64,000 nucleotides of DNA from positions 1 through 64,000 of the forward strand of contig NZ_CAIJDP010000067.1 of assembly GCF_903819435.1 (NCBI RefSeq). The letters are read 5' to 3'. The notes under the pieces were generated by a model, which was not told the origin of the DNA, searched no databases, and was given only the letters and a program-made list of their open reading frames with translations. The position numbers were made by a program, and so were the translations under genes. This DNA comes from Flavobacterium salmonis. GTDB taxonomy: Bacteria > Bacteroidota > Bacteroidia > Flavobacteriales > Flavobacteriaceae. Numbering within the stretch: position 1 is the stretch's first letter; every line of letters starts with the position of its first letter. Below, piece by piece: positions 16,195 to 25,088 of the stretch.

Positions 16195-16398
16195 CTAAAA
16201 TTTTAAAGTTTCGTCTAATCGTTTTTTGATTGTTGTTAATTTCTCGTACATATACGTCCAATAGATTTTTTGCCTTTTGTTGAACTCCGAGAAACTTTTG
16301 TCCTCGTGGCGGTATTCTTTGTATTCTGCTGTTATTCGGATAGCTTCATTAAGGTCTATTATTTCAATTTGGCAACCATTTAAGTCTGTTATTTTCAT
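16195..16398 (-). CDS. Conserved small hypothetical protein of the PRTRC operon
   Basis: This 67-residue mostly helical protein has MKITDLNGCQIEIIDLNEAI, then FNKRQKIYWTYMYEKLTTIK and no signal peptide. It lies 4 bp from PRTRC E and 52 bp from the DUF932 gene on the same strand, so it is part of the operon. I do not recognise a family; similar short ORFs accompany PRTRC E genes in related elements, which is recalled rather than checked. Confidence 0.6.
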   Translation of the reverse strand: MKITDLNGCQIEIIDLNEAIRITAEYKEYRHEDKSFSEFNKRQKIYWTYMYEKLTTIKKRLDETLKF

Positions 16399-16450
16399 AG
16401 TTATAGCTTATAATAGGCTACCATCGATTAAGGCGGTAGCCTGTTGTTAT

Positions 16451-17524
16451 TTAGTTACCGTTTAGGATTTCCGCACCGTCCGTTGCAAAAGAGGCACACA
16501 AGTCAAATGCTTTCTGTGATTTGAGTTGGGCAGTACCACCCAATACAATGCTCTGTAATTTGGCTTCATCGTTCTTGTAATTTCTTACATTCTGATAGTA
16601 GCCTGTAACGGCATTGTATGCCCCAAACAAAGTACCTTTCGTGGTGTCCATTTGTTGCGTGTCGCTTATCATCGCATAAGCAAATGCATCCTCAACGGTG
16701 TTTTTAAATACGGTAGAAATTTCATCTTCCGCACCTTTTTTAATTAAATCAAAGGTTTCTTTGTTTGGGCAAAGTGCCAATTGGATGAGTTTTTTAACTT
16801 CTTGGTCTGATACCTTTACTTTTGCCCACTCATTAAAAATCCCCTCTAATTGGTTACTCAATGTGTCGGCAAGTCCCATAATCTTGTGAGCGTTCTCGAT
16901 ACGTTGCTTTGCTCCCGAAGTGTGTTTGATACGGACTACATTGGTCATACTGCGTAACGAAGCGTTAAGGGTGTTTTGACAAACGATACGGATAGGCGTA
17001 AATGCGGCTGTGATACTCCCGCTACCATCGTGCGAAGTGGTTAGGAAAATGTACTTTTCCGTTACATCATCGCCATTTCCAACTCGAATATAATCGGGCA
17101 ATTTGGCTGTGATAAAAATGCGTTCTCCGTTGCCCAATGCTCCTGCAGTTTCATAGAGAATGCCGTCGCCACCGCCTACAATAGCATCAAAGAAATTAAA
17201 GGCTTCACGATTCTGTACAATATGGTAATCTCTACCCACTACGCCCAATACTGCATTGTTATCGGTGCGTATGTTAGCGAAATAGTTAGGTACTTCCAAT
17301 TCGCTACTGCCTATCTCAATGCCGTTAGCCGTTTCAATAATGCCCGAACCTTTAGTAAATAGTGGAGATTTTACGACTTCGTAATCTAACCCTGCGTGTT
17401 GGATAGCTTCCTCGCTTGTTGGATATTGCTCTACGATTTGCCCTAAACCGTGCCACGCTTTTTGTTGTACACTAAAAAATGAATAATGTCCTGTTCTCTC
17501 GTTGAAATTGATATTATGTGCCAT
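16451..17524 (-). CDS. DUF932 domain-containing protein
   Basis: This 357-residue protein starts MAHNINFNERTGHYSFFSVQ and has the DUF932 core: KAWHGLGQIVEQYPTSEEAI, YEVVKSPLFTKG, then GRDYHIVQNREAFNFFDAIV, and RIVCQNTLNASLR. The open frame continues upstream to 17644 over the ssb stop, but ATG 17524 gives a normal start and avoids the overlap. DUF932 proteins are frequent in plasmids, phages and integrative elements with unknown function. It lies 43 bp after ssb. Confidence 0.87.
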   Translation of the reverse strand: MAHNINFNERTGHYSFFSVQQKAWHGLGQIVEQYPTSEEAIQHAGLDYEVVKSPLFTKGSGIIETANGIEIGSSELEVPNYFANIRTDNNAVLGVVGRDYHIVQNREAFNFFDAIVGGGDGILYETAGALGNGERIFITAKLPDYIRVGNGDDVTEKYIFLTTSHDGSGSITAAFTPIRIVCQNTLNASLRSMTNVVRIKHTSGAKQRIENAHKIMGLADTLSNQLEGIFNEWAKVKVSDQEVKKLIQLALCPNKETFDLIKKGAEDEISTVFKNTVEDAFAYAMISDTQQMDTTKGTLFGAYNAVTGYYQNVRNYKNDEAKLQSIVLGGTAQLKSQKAFDLCASFATDGAEILNGN

Positions 17525-17567
17525 AATGCTTAAATTTTGATATTTAAAAATGATTGAATACTCGTTG

Positions 17568-17945
17568 TTAAAATGGGAGGTCGTCTTCTGCCTTGTTATT
17601 GTTTGTGCTTGTGGTAGCTTGTGCCGTTTCCGATTTTTTGACACCTCCGTGCAGTTTGATTTGTGAGGTATGAAAATTCAGTCCTGCTCTTGGCTCTCCG
17701 TCATTACCTGTCCACGCTCTTGTACTTACTCGTCCCGATAGCTCTACTAAAGTGCCTTTTGTAAGTAGCTTGGCTACATTCGAGGTTATCCAGTAGGAGC
17801 AGTCGAAATAGGTTGTCTGCTCAATGCGTTCGCCTTGTTTGTTACGGTAGCTGTCGTTTATCGCTACTGAAAAATTTACAACCTGTTTGTCCTGTGGCGT
17901 TGTGCGTACTTCCGCATCCCTTGTCAATCTTCCTGTGATGTTCAT
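17568..17945 (-). CDS. ssb: Single-stranded DNA-binding protein
   Basis: This 125-residue protein has an OB fold (about 1-100) starting MNITGRLTRDAEVRTTP, with VVNFSVAINDSYR and TYFDCSYWITSNVAKLLTKG, a Thr/Asn-rich linker and the acidic C-terminal tip DDLPF used to dock replication partners. It is shorter than a chromosomal SSB and is probably the element's own copy, supporting replication or conjugative transfer of single-stranded DNA. It is the first gene of the PRTRC operon; its promoter should lie in 17946-18100. Confidence 0.9.
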   Translation of the reverse strand: MNITGRLTRDAEVRTTPQDKQVVNFSVAINDSYRNKQGERIEQTTYFDCSYWITSNVAKLLTKGTLVELSGRVSTRAWTGNDGEPRAGLNFHTSQIKLHGGVKKSETAQATTSTNNNKAEDDLPF

Positions 17946-18570
17946 GATTTTCGATTATTACGTTATTGAATTTTTGTTTGATTTTTTTACCTTGATTTAT
18001 TCGGCAATGAGAGGAGGTGCTGAAGTTTCGTTTCACTTTTTTTACCATTTCCAATGCTATATTTTTTCATTTCTGACATTTTTTTTATTCGTCTAAAGAG
18101 CCGGAGTATGCTTTGTTTCGTTTCACGAGCAAGAAAGGTTAGTGTTTAGCAGGAACAAGGTTTTGTCAAAAAAATACGACCCGAATGGGTGGAGATTATT
18201 TTGCAAACCCGGAGGGCATGACCTTGTTTCTGCGTTAAGAACACGGAAATACCTTTGCTCTTGAAATGGGACAAAACAGCATACCGGCTTCTTGGATAAA
18301 ACCTGATGTGGAAGCCAATGGAAAAGGCATTTAGGAAATGGTCTATGTGATTACAAAACGGGCAATTTCATTTAGTAGAATTTATAAACAACCATTATTA
18401 TAATAGTGGCTTGAGATGCCACTGAAAGAGTATTGAAAAAATATCATTGAGGAATAGTGACGGGAGATTTTTTCAATATGCTTTATCAAGTATCCAATCA
18501 AAGCTCTTTTATAAGTATTGGGATTTGCGTTGGAAAAATAAATGTGCTTTGAGGATTAAGTATGGGCATA
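17946..18570. other. Structured non-coding region between ssb and integrase
   Basis: No gene is supported over about 625 bp. Several dyads are seen. GCAGGAACAAGGT (18149-18161) pairs with ACCTTGTTTCTGC (18221-18233), one mismatch. CCATTATTATAATAGTGG (18392-18409) is a near-palindrome whose right arm overlaps AGTGGC (18405-18410), which pairs with GCCACT (18418-18423). TATTGAAAAAAT (18431-18442) pairs perfectly with ATTTTTTCAATA (18467-18478). It may hold a regulatory RNA, a transfer origin or recombination accessory sites. Confidence 0.5.
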
Positions 18571-18598
18571 AAAAAAGCAGGATGGTTAAGTCCTGCTT
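18571..18598 (-). terminator. Rho-independent terminator of the integrase
   Basis: On the minus strand AAGCAGGA and TCCTGCTT arms form an 8-bp stem followed by seven T's. It lies 25 bp past the integrase stop. Confidence 0.75.
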
Positions 18599-18622
18599 AT
18601 ATTAATGGTGTGATGAAAGAAA

Positions 18623-19933
18623 TCACGTGACAAGTTCAAATTCTTCTCCGCCCAAAATAATTTCTTCCCCTAATGATACATCCGATTCCATAGCAACAAA
18701 TGTAGCTTCCATTCTGGCGAATTTATGCGATACCAAATCCATATCCTTGCTGATCTTCTGACTTGTAATCTTGGCATAAATCTGTGTTGTGGAAATATTT
18801 TTATGCCCCATCATTTTACTAAGGCTTTCAAGTGGCACACCTTCAGTTAAGAACATAGTAGCAAATGTGTGGCGTGCAGTATGAAAGGTTACTTTCTGTT
18901 CTGTAATGATTTCCGCTTCCCCTATTAATTTTTTAATGTGAGTATTACAGGTTGGATTGGAAGGTATTAGAAAAACATAATCACTACGGGTAATTCCTCT
19001 ATACTTTTCGATAATATGCTTTGGAATTTCCAATAGCCTAACGTTGGAAGCAACATCTGATTTCTTTCTCCTGCTAATAATCCATTGGTGTCCATCAAAG
19101 AATGCCTGTATGTTGCTCCATTTTAGTTTTTGAATATCTACATAGGAAAGTCCTGTAAAACAACTGAAAATAAAGAGGTCTTTTACAAGTTCATATTTTG
19201 ATTTAGATGGCTTTAGAAGCATCAACTTTTCTACGCCATCTTTTAAAAGATAGCTACGATCAGTTTCTTCCATGCTGATTTTATAATCTTCAAAAGGTTT
19301 TTTGCGTATCAGACCTTTTTTTATAGCCAATTCTGTCAAAGCAATGATTGGCATTGTATAGACCCAAACCGTATTATGTGTACAATCTTTATCTATGCGT
19401 AGAAAGAAATCGAACTCCCGAATAAAATCGGAAGTAAATTCCCTAAAGTCCATATCCTCCCTATGATAACGTTCCTTTATAAATTCACAAAGATGATTAT
19501 ACACCGTCTTGTATTTATTGTAGGTGTTTTGAGAACGCTTTCCTTTGCTGACCATTCTTTCAAAATCCTCATTTTGCTCCTTAAATACTTTAAGGATTCC
19601 ATCACCCATAACACCAACTCCTAAAAAGGAAAACTTTACTTTTTGTGCGGTAACAAACCCCTCGTCTTTGAGCATATCATCATAAATCTTGTTGATACGC
19701 AATCGTATATTATCCAATTTAAGATTGGCACTTAATGCATTGGCACTCTTGCCCAAAACTCTTCCGTGCTTTAATTCCCAATTATCAGGATTGATTTCTA
19801 ACTTTGTTCCAAATGTTTTCTGGGTTCCGTCAATGGTAATACGCCCCATAATGGGTACATTGCCATTCTTCTTAGGCTCGTTCTTCTTTAGGTAGAAAAG
19901 CAGTTTGAACGTGGATCTTTTTACTTTTTCCAT
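18623..19933 (-). CDS. Tyrosine recombinase / element integrase (IntDOT-like)
   Basis: This 436-residue integrase has an arm-binding N-terminus (about 1-95), a SAM-like core-binding domain (about 110-220) and a catalytic domain (about 225-405). Catalytic residues are His351-x-x-Arg354 in HTARHTF, His377 in GHKNISTTQIY and the nucleophile Tyr386. The first catalytic Arg is replaced by Ser263 in FTGLSYVDI, the same substitution known for the CTnDOT integrase IntDOT. It probably integrates and excises the element. It lies at the chromosome-proximal end and is followed by a terminator. Confidence 0.92.
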   Translation of the reverse strand: MEKVKRSTFKLLFYLKKNEPKKNGNVPIMGRITIDGTQKTFGTKLEINPDNWELKHGRVLGKSANALSANLKLDNIRLRINKIYDDMLKDEGFVTAQKVKFSFLGVGVMGDGILKVFKEQNEDFERMVSKGKRSQNTYNKYKTVYNHLCEFIKERYHREDMDFREFTSDFIREFDFFLRIDKDCTHNTVWVYTMPIIALTELAIKKGLIRKKPFEDYKISMEETDRSYLLKDGVEKLMLLKPSKSKYELVKDLFIFSCFTGLSYVDIQKLKWSNIQAFFDGHQWIISRRKKSDVASNVRLLEIPKHIIEKYRGITRSDYVFLIPSNPTCNTHIKKLIGEAEIITEQKVTFHTARHTFATMFLTEGVPLESLSKMMGHKNISTTQIYAKITSQKISKDMDLVSHKFARMEATFVAMESDVSLGEEIILGGEEFELVT

Positions 19934-20353
19934 AACTCAATTGTTTAATGTTTAAAATTAAATTTTAATGAGTTACAAGGAGACATGAAAAACGGCGCAA
20001 ATTACTGAAATATAGATTATTACATTTCATTTAGTTAAATTATAATCAGTAATGATTTAGTAACCTAACCTTGTCGTTTTAAGTCCAAAACCTATCGGAC
20101 AATGACCTCTAACTTTAGACTGCAATTTTATAAACTACTGTATAGTAACGGTTTTATCCGTTTTGCTTATTTTTGCTTTTTACTAATCTTTTTTCTTTAA
20201 AAAGCAAAAGATTGAAGTGAATAGCGGGATTAAGCTCCCGAAATTTAAATTATGAAATAACAAATTCAAAAGGACTTCGACTTCGTTTACCCTGACAAAG
20301 AACTACTCTTATTATATTATGAGTATAATCCGTCCTTATATATGTATAAAAAC
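19934..20353. other. Integrase upstream region and likely element junction
   Basis: No gene is seen. GCGCAAATTAC (19996-20006) is close to the reverse complement of the CTnDOT core GTAnnTTTGC but one base short. ATTACTGA (20001-20008) and TCAGTAAT (20046-20053) form an inverted repeat with inner GATTAT/ATAATC arms, as expected of recombinase or excisionase sites. The attachment site is probably here, but the left end is outside the window, so no direct repeat can be confirmed. Confidence 0.4.
20185..20241 (+). repeat. Dispersed palindromic repeat, copy 1
   Basis: AATCTTTT and AAAAGATT form a hairpin around TTCTTTAAAAAGC, followed by AGCGGGATTAAGCTCC. The same architecture, a CTTTTnn stem then AGCGGGATnnAGCT, recurs at 34828-34910. 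Such intergenic repeats are common in Flavobacterium chromosomes (recalled, not checked), so the sequence here is probably already chromosomal. Confidence 0.5.
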
Positions 20354-20386
20354 AAACCCGACAAGTTTCGAAAAACTGTCGGGTTT
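20354..20386 (-). terminator. Terminator of the DsbA-family gene
   Basis: AAACCCGACA and TGTCGGGTTT form a perfect 10-bp stem with a short loop; the minus-strand side is followed by a T-rich tract. It may work on both strands and shield the integrase region. Confidence 0.75.
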
Positions 20387-20409
20387 GAGATTGCATTATG
20401 TACTATGCT

Positions 20410-21039
20410 TTACTTATTAGTCTCATTAATTGTTTGAACAAAAGTTTCATGAGGCTGTGCTCCAGAAATAGCATATTTTCTATCAAAAACAAAAAAAGGA
20501 ACACCCTGCACTCCAATTTCCTGTGCTTCGGCAATATCCTTTGTTACATCATTTAAATACATCTTTTCATTTTCTACGACTTCACGAACTTCATTTTCAT
20601 TTAATCCAACCTGACTACCTAGTTCTATTAAAGTTGAAGCGTCATTTAAATCCTTTCCTTCCGTAAAATATGCCTTAAAGAAAATCTCTTCCATTTCATC
20701 GCCCAACTTTTGGGTTTTAGCCAAATGTATAATACGATGAGCTGTTAATGAATTTGAAATAACTGCTTTTTCAAAATGATAGTCTAAACCAACACTTTTA
20801 GCACGTTCAACAACACCTTTATGCATTTCTATTGATTGCTCAAGCGAAACACCTTTGCGCTCTGCCAAAAAAGTATAAACATCTTTGCCTGATTGGGGCG
20901 TAATAGATGGATCGAGTTGAAAACTTTTCCATTCTATCTCAAATTCATCATTTGGAAATTCAGCCAATGCCTTTTCCAACTGTCTTTTTCCTATATAACA
21001 AAACGGACACATGATATCCGACCAAATTTCTATTTTCAT
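20410..21039 (-). CDS. DsbA-family (FrnE-like) oxidoreductase
   Basis: This 209-residue thioredoxin-fold protein has active site Cys11-Pro-Phe-Cys14 in DIMCPFCYIGKR, a long helical insertion, and the cis-Pro region GVQGVPFFVFDRKYAISGAQ. It has no signal peptide, so it acts in the cytoplasm, as FrnE-like proteins do. These enzymes act in oxidative-stress and disulfide chemistry. ATG 21039 is chosen over 21078 because the added 13 residues precede the conserved start. It is the first backbone gene right of the element. Confidence 0.85.
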   Translation of the reverse strand: MKIEIWSDIMCPFCYIGKRQLEKALAEFPNDEFEIEWKSFQLDPSITPQSGKDVYTFLAERKGVSLEQSIEMHKGVVERAKSVGLDYHFEKAVISNSLTAHRIIHLAKTQKLGDEMEEIFFKAYFTEGKDLNDASTLIELGSQVGLNENEVREVVENEKMYLNDVTKDIAEAQEIGVQGVPFFVFDRKYAISGAQPHETFVQTINETNK

Positions 21040-21145
21040 ATTACAAAAATAATTAAATATTTCAAGAAGTTTTTCCATTAAGAAAAGAATAAGAGAAAAA
21101 CATTCAGATTTTTTTCAAAATTTCACCAGGAATGAGATAAAATAA

Positions 21146-21179
21146 AAAACCGCAACTCTTTTTTAAGAATTGCGGTTTT
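21146..21179 (-). terminator. Terminator after dnaN
   Basis: AAAACCGCAA and TTGCGGTTTT give a perfect 10-bp stem with an AT-rich loop, followed on the minus strand by T's. It separates dnaN from the DsbA-family gene. Confidence 0.7.
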
Positions 21180-21283
21180 CAGGTATAAAAAATGGTTGGT
21201 TAATAGCGATATTTTTTTTTTACAATGATATGTCTTTAATTTGAAACTAAAAAAAATCCCTGTAACAAAAAGAACTTTTGATG

Positions 21284-22402
21284 TTAACTATTTAACATCA
21301 CAGGCATTACCAACATTGTAACGGTTTCGCCTTCTTCTAAACCATCAACCGGCGTTAGAATCCCAGCTCTGTTAGGCAATGACATCTCTAACATAATCAT
21401 ATCTGATTGTAAATTAGTTAGCATTTCTGTTAAAAAACGTGAATTGAAACCAATTTGAAGATCATCACCCTGATAATCACAAGTTAATCTTTCTTCCGCC
21501 TTATTTGAGTAATCAATATCTTCTGCAGAAACATTTAATTCGGCTCCAGCAATTTTTAAACGGATTTGATGTGTTGTTTTGTTTGAGAAAATTGCAACAC
21601 GACGAACGGAACTTAAAAACAAGGAACGATCGATCATTAATTTGTTTGGATTTTCTTTTGGAATTACAGCTTCATAATTTGGGTATTTTCCATCAATCAA
21701 ACGACACATTAATATATAGTTGTCAAATGAGAAAGTCGCATTTGAATCGTTATACTCAATTTTTACTTCGGCATCAGAACTTCCTAAAATACTTTTCAAA
21801 ATATTTAAAGGTTTCTTTGGCATAATAAAATCGGCAACCTGAGATGCTTTTACATCTGTGCGGGCATATTTTACCAATTTATGAGCATCTGTTGCAACAA
21901 AAGTCAAACCTTCTGGTGAAAACTGGAAGAAGACTCCAGACATTACCGGACGTAAATCATCGTTTCCTGCCGCAAAAATAGTTTTACTTACCGCAGTTGC
22001 CAATACATCTGCAGGAACCAAAGTTACCGATGGATCTTCTAGATTTACTGATTTTGGAAATTCTTCTCCTGCAGCATACGCCAATGCATATTTTCCTGAA
22101 TTTGAACTAATCTCAACTGTATTATTATCTTCAACTGTAAAAGTTAAAGGCTGTTCCGGAAATGTTTTTAAAATTTCAAGTAAAAGTTTTGCAGGAACCG
22201 CTACACTTCCTTTACTTTTAGAATCGATTGATAATGTGGCTGACATTGTGGTTTCAAGATCTGATGCCGAAACTGTCAACTCATTATTATTTAGTTCAAA
22301 TAAGAAGTTGTCTAAAATAGGCAGCGTATTGTTGCTGTTAATTATACTACCTAAAACTTGTAATTGCTTTAATAAGTACGAACTCGATACTATAAATTTC
22401 AT
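21284..22402 (-). CDS. dnaN: DNA polymerase III beta sliding clamp
   Basis: This 372-residue clamp has three similar domains of about 120 residues. It begins MKFIVSSSYLLKQLQVL and ends in the family tail VTMLVMPVMLN. DAHKLVKYARTDVK and RAGILTPVDGLEEGETVTM are characteristic. The dimeric ring holds the replicative polymerase on DNA. It is flanked by gliding genes, as often seen in Flavobacterium, with no dnaA nearby. Length is normal. Confidence 0.95.
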   Translation of the reverse strand: MKFIVSSSYLLKQLQVLGSIINSNNTLPILDNFLFELNNNELTVSASDLETTMSATLSIDSKSKGSVAVPAKLLLEILKTFPEQPLTFTVEDNNTVEISSNSGKYALAYAAGEEFPKSVNLEDPSVTLVPADVLATAVSKTIFAAGNDDLRPVMSGVFFQFSPEGLTFVATDAHKLVKYARTDVKASQVADFIMPKKPLNILKSILGSSDAEVKIEYNDSNATFSFDNYILMCRLIDGKYPNYEAVIPKENPNKLMIDRSLFLSSVRRVAIFSNKTTHQIRLKIAGAELNVSAEDIDYSNKAEERLTCDYQGDDLQIGFNSRFLTEMLTNLQSDMIMLEMSLPNRAGILTPVDGLEEGETVTMLVMPVMLNS

Positions 22403-22507
22403 CTGTGTGTTTTTAATTTTTGATCCTATTTTAGAAATTTTAACCTAAAATATGGGATTACAAATATATCGTAAACAATCTTAGTTTTACAATTTTTTTA
22501 TTAACAT

Positions 22508-24193
22508 CTATTTACTGTATTTTCTTTTTCGAATATAGGTAAATGCTAGTCCGAAAATCAACAAAATCAGGATTGGAAGTCCGATAGTTAAGAATTGTGT
22601 ATGTGTGTAGTTTTCATAAACTTTCTCTTTATCTAATAACGGCAAATCTAAATCCTTACTTCTAATGTTAATAAGTCCGGTATCATCTAATAAATAATTG
22701 ATACAATTCATTACAAAATCTTTGTTGTCGTACAAGTTTCCGGAGCGTTGGTCGTAACCTAATTCGACAGGCTGCATGTTTTTATCTAATTGGTTTCGGG
22801 CTATATCTCCATCCGCTACAACAATCATTTTAGTTGGTTTTCCGCTTGTCGAAAATGAGTTGTCTCTGAAAGGCAAAACGCGGTTTTCAAAAGCGGAATG
22901 AAAACTTCCTTCCAATAAAACAGAAAGTACTAAATTACCTTTATTAAGATAATCTTTAGGTGAAGTCTGCTCTGTGACAATCTCTAAATTAATTTCAGCC
23001 GGCGCTCCGATTTTTTTAGAATAAGGTGACGACTGTAATAAAACTGTTTTTTTAATTCCGTTTTTAAGAGTATCGATTGGACTAGTAAAATCAAGCTTGA
23101 TTCCACCTAAATTTTTCACAATAGGATGCTTGCTTTCAGGCGAAACGATTGGAGCAAATTTCCAGATAAAATCCTGGTATTGCGTAGCACTTCCCTGTTC
23201 CCCGGTTGCTAATTTTATTGGACTTCCCTGTTCGTCTTTTACTAAATCCGGATTGATTCTGAATCCATATTTGAAAAACATATCATTCAGATTAAGATCT
23301 CTTGGGTATGCCAGAGTTGCACCCGCCTGATTGTAAAGACTATCCATATCTGCTACGACCTGATCTATCAGCCATAATGTTTTTCCGCCATTCATTATAA
23401 ACTGATCTAAAACCTCTTTTTCTTCATCAGAAAAAGTCTCTGTAGGCTTAGCTATAATTGCCAAATCATATTTTTTTAATGCATTTAAGGTTCCGTTAGG
23501 ATCTTTAGCGACAGAATCCAAGGTGAAAGGTCCAATGTAATAGCTTTCATGGATTTGTCGCAACATTTTGTCAAGATGAATTTCGCGCATTTCTCCATTT
23601 CCTTTTAAGATTGCAATCTTCTTTTGTCTTTCTTTAGTAATCTTATTGACAGCATCGGCAATAGAATATTCAAGATGCTGGATGGATCCAATAACTTTTT
23701 GAGTTGTAGAAGCCCCCATTCTATTTTTTAACAGAGGGATATTTATCTCCTTATTATTGTAAACTGCAATTGCCCACGGAAAAACCATTGCCTGAGATTG
23801 TTTTCCTTTATCGTCAACAGTTATATTTATTGGAGTAAGGCCTTTTTGATACAATGACTTTATTAAATCCATGCTCTCGTCTTCGTTTTCCATAGGATTT
23901 ACAAATTCGAAAACAATATTAGGATTATAGGCCTGAAATTCTTCCAGTAATTGCTTAGTCTCCTGCTGCAAACGTCTAAAATCTGCAGGAAGTTCTCCCT
24001 GCATGTAAATTTTAATCGATAGCGGATTTTTAATCTGTTTTATAATTTGCAACGAAGTTTCAGATAAAGTGTATCGCTTGTCTTTAGTTAAGTCAAATCG
24101 GTAAAAAAACAAAGTTGCTAATACATTCAGAACAACCAAAATAAAGATGGTTATACATAATGTTTTAATATTTATTTGAGCAGATGCTTTCAT
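22508..24193 (-). CDS. gldG: Gliding-associated ABC transporter substrate-binding subunit GldG
   Basis: This 561-residue membrane-anchored protein has an N-terminal helix (about 14-33), a large periplasmic domain of the GldG/ABC_transp_aux family (IYMQGELPADFRRLQQETKQ, ending near 470) and a C-terminal helix (about 538-555) before RKRKYSK. GldA, GldF and GldG form an ABC transporter linked to Flavobacterium gliding. Its start overlaps the gldF stop by one base, so the two are coupled. gldA is not in the window. Confidence 0.92.
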   Translation of the reverse strand: MKASAQINIKTLCITIFILVVLNVLATLFFYRFDLTKDKRYTLSETSLQIIKQIKNPLSIKIYMQGELPADFRRLQQETKQLLEEFQAYNPNIVFEFVNPMENEDESMDLIKSLYQKGLTPINITVDDKGKQSQAMVFPWAIAVYNNKEINIPLLKNRMGASTTQKVIGSIQHLEYSIADAVNKITKERQKKIAILKGNGEMREIHLDKMLRQIHESYYIGPFTLDSVAKDPNGTLNALKKYDLAIIAKPTETFSDEEKEVLDQFIMNGGKTLWLIDQVVADMDSLYNQAGATLAYPRDLNLNDMFFKYGFRINPDLVKDEQGSPIKLATGEQGSATQYQDFIWKFAPIVSPESKHPIVKNLGGIKLDFTSPIDTLKNGIKKTVLLQSSPYSKKIGAPAEINLEIVTEQTSPKDYLNKGNLVLSVLLEGSFHSAFENRVLPFRDNSFSTSGKPTKMIVVADGDIARNQLDKNMQPVELGYDQRSGNLYDNKDFVMNCINYLLDDTGLINIRSKDLDLPLLDKEKVYENYTHTQFLTIGLPILILLIFGLAFTYIRKRKYSK

Positions 24194-24918
24194 TAGGCTT
24201 TAAAAGATTTTAATTTATAAACTGTAAAAGACAAAAACAAAACAGTAATACTTAGAAAGTAAATTACATCGCGAGTGTCAATTACTCCCCTACTCATACT
24301 TTTAAAATGATCCTGCATACCCAGTGAAGATACAAAGCCAGAAAAACCAGGGATCAGCGATGCCAAACCTTGAAATCCAAAATAAAAGAAAAAACATAAA
24401 AAAACAGAAACGATAAAAGCTACAATTTGATTTTCTGAAAGTGTGGAAGTGAAAATTCCTATCGCTGAATATGAAGCAATCAAAAACAACAATCCAAAAT
24501 ATGAACCAATTGTGCTTCCCATATCAATATTACCTTCCGGAGAGCCTAAGCCCGAAATTACTTTTACATAAATGAATGTTGGAACTATTGCCATGATAAT
24601 CAAAAAAAGAGCCCCAAGAAACTTACCGTTTACAATTTCCCAAATTGACAATGGTTTTGTCAAAAGCAATTCAAGAGTCCCTTGTTTTTTTTCATCAGAA
24701 AAACTTCTCATAGTAACAGCAGGGATCAGGAAAATCAGAATCCATGGTGCTAAAGTAAAAAATGGCGTCAGATCGGCGTAACCCGTATTCAGGATATTGT
24801 AGTCTCCTTCAAAAATCCATAAAAAAAGTCCGTTACTGATTAAGAAAACAGCAATGACCAAATAGCCAACCGGAGAACCAAAAAAGGATTTTATTTCCCG
24901 TAAAATAATTGATTTCAT
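24193..24918 (-). CDS. gldF: Gliding-associated ABC transporter permease GldF
   Basis: This 241-residue permease has six membrane helices, opening MKSIILREIKSFFGSPVGYL, with the ABC-2 motif MRSFSDEKKQGTLELLLTKP (about 67-86) that faces the ATPase, and ending LSITVLFLSFTVYKLKSFK. It works with GldG and the ATPase GldA in gliding motility. It is immediately upstream of gldG. A GTTTAATCGTT-type AT repeat lies in front. Confidence 0.93.
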   Translation of the reverse strand: MKSIILREIKSFFGSPVGYLVIAVFLISNGLFLWIFEGDYNILNTGYADLTPFFTLAPWILIFLIPAVTMRSFSDEKKQGTLELLLTKPLSIWEIVNGKFLGALFLIIMAIVPTFIYVKVISGLGSPEGNIDMGSTIGSYFGLLFLIASYSAIGIFTSTLSENQIVAFIVSVFLCFFFYFGFQGLASLIPGFSGFVSSLGMQDHFKSMSRGVIDTRDVIYFLSITVLFLSFTVYKLKSFKA

Positions 24919-25088
24919 GTAAAAACGTTTATTCGTTTAATCGTTGATTTGTTTATTTTGGCATCAACATCCAAAAGCATTACAAACCCGCAAAAGTACC
25001 AAAATTGATTGTTCTTTTTAAGAAAAAAAATAAAATCCAATATTGAAATTCTAAATTCCAAGTTTCCAGTATTCTAAAATTTAAAATT

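Noticed and set aside
17525..17644. Extended start for the DUF932 gene at 17644
   Set aside because: The extra residues overlap ssb coding sequence and precede the conserved MAHNINFNERTG start.
19934..20409. tRNA gene as integration target
   Set aside because: No cloverleaf-like arms or GTTCRA-type T-loop near the junction.
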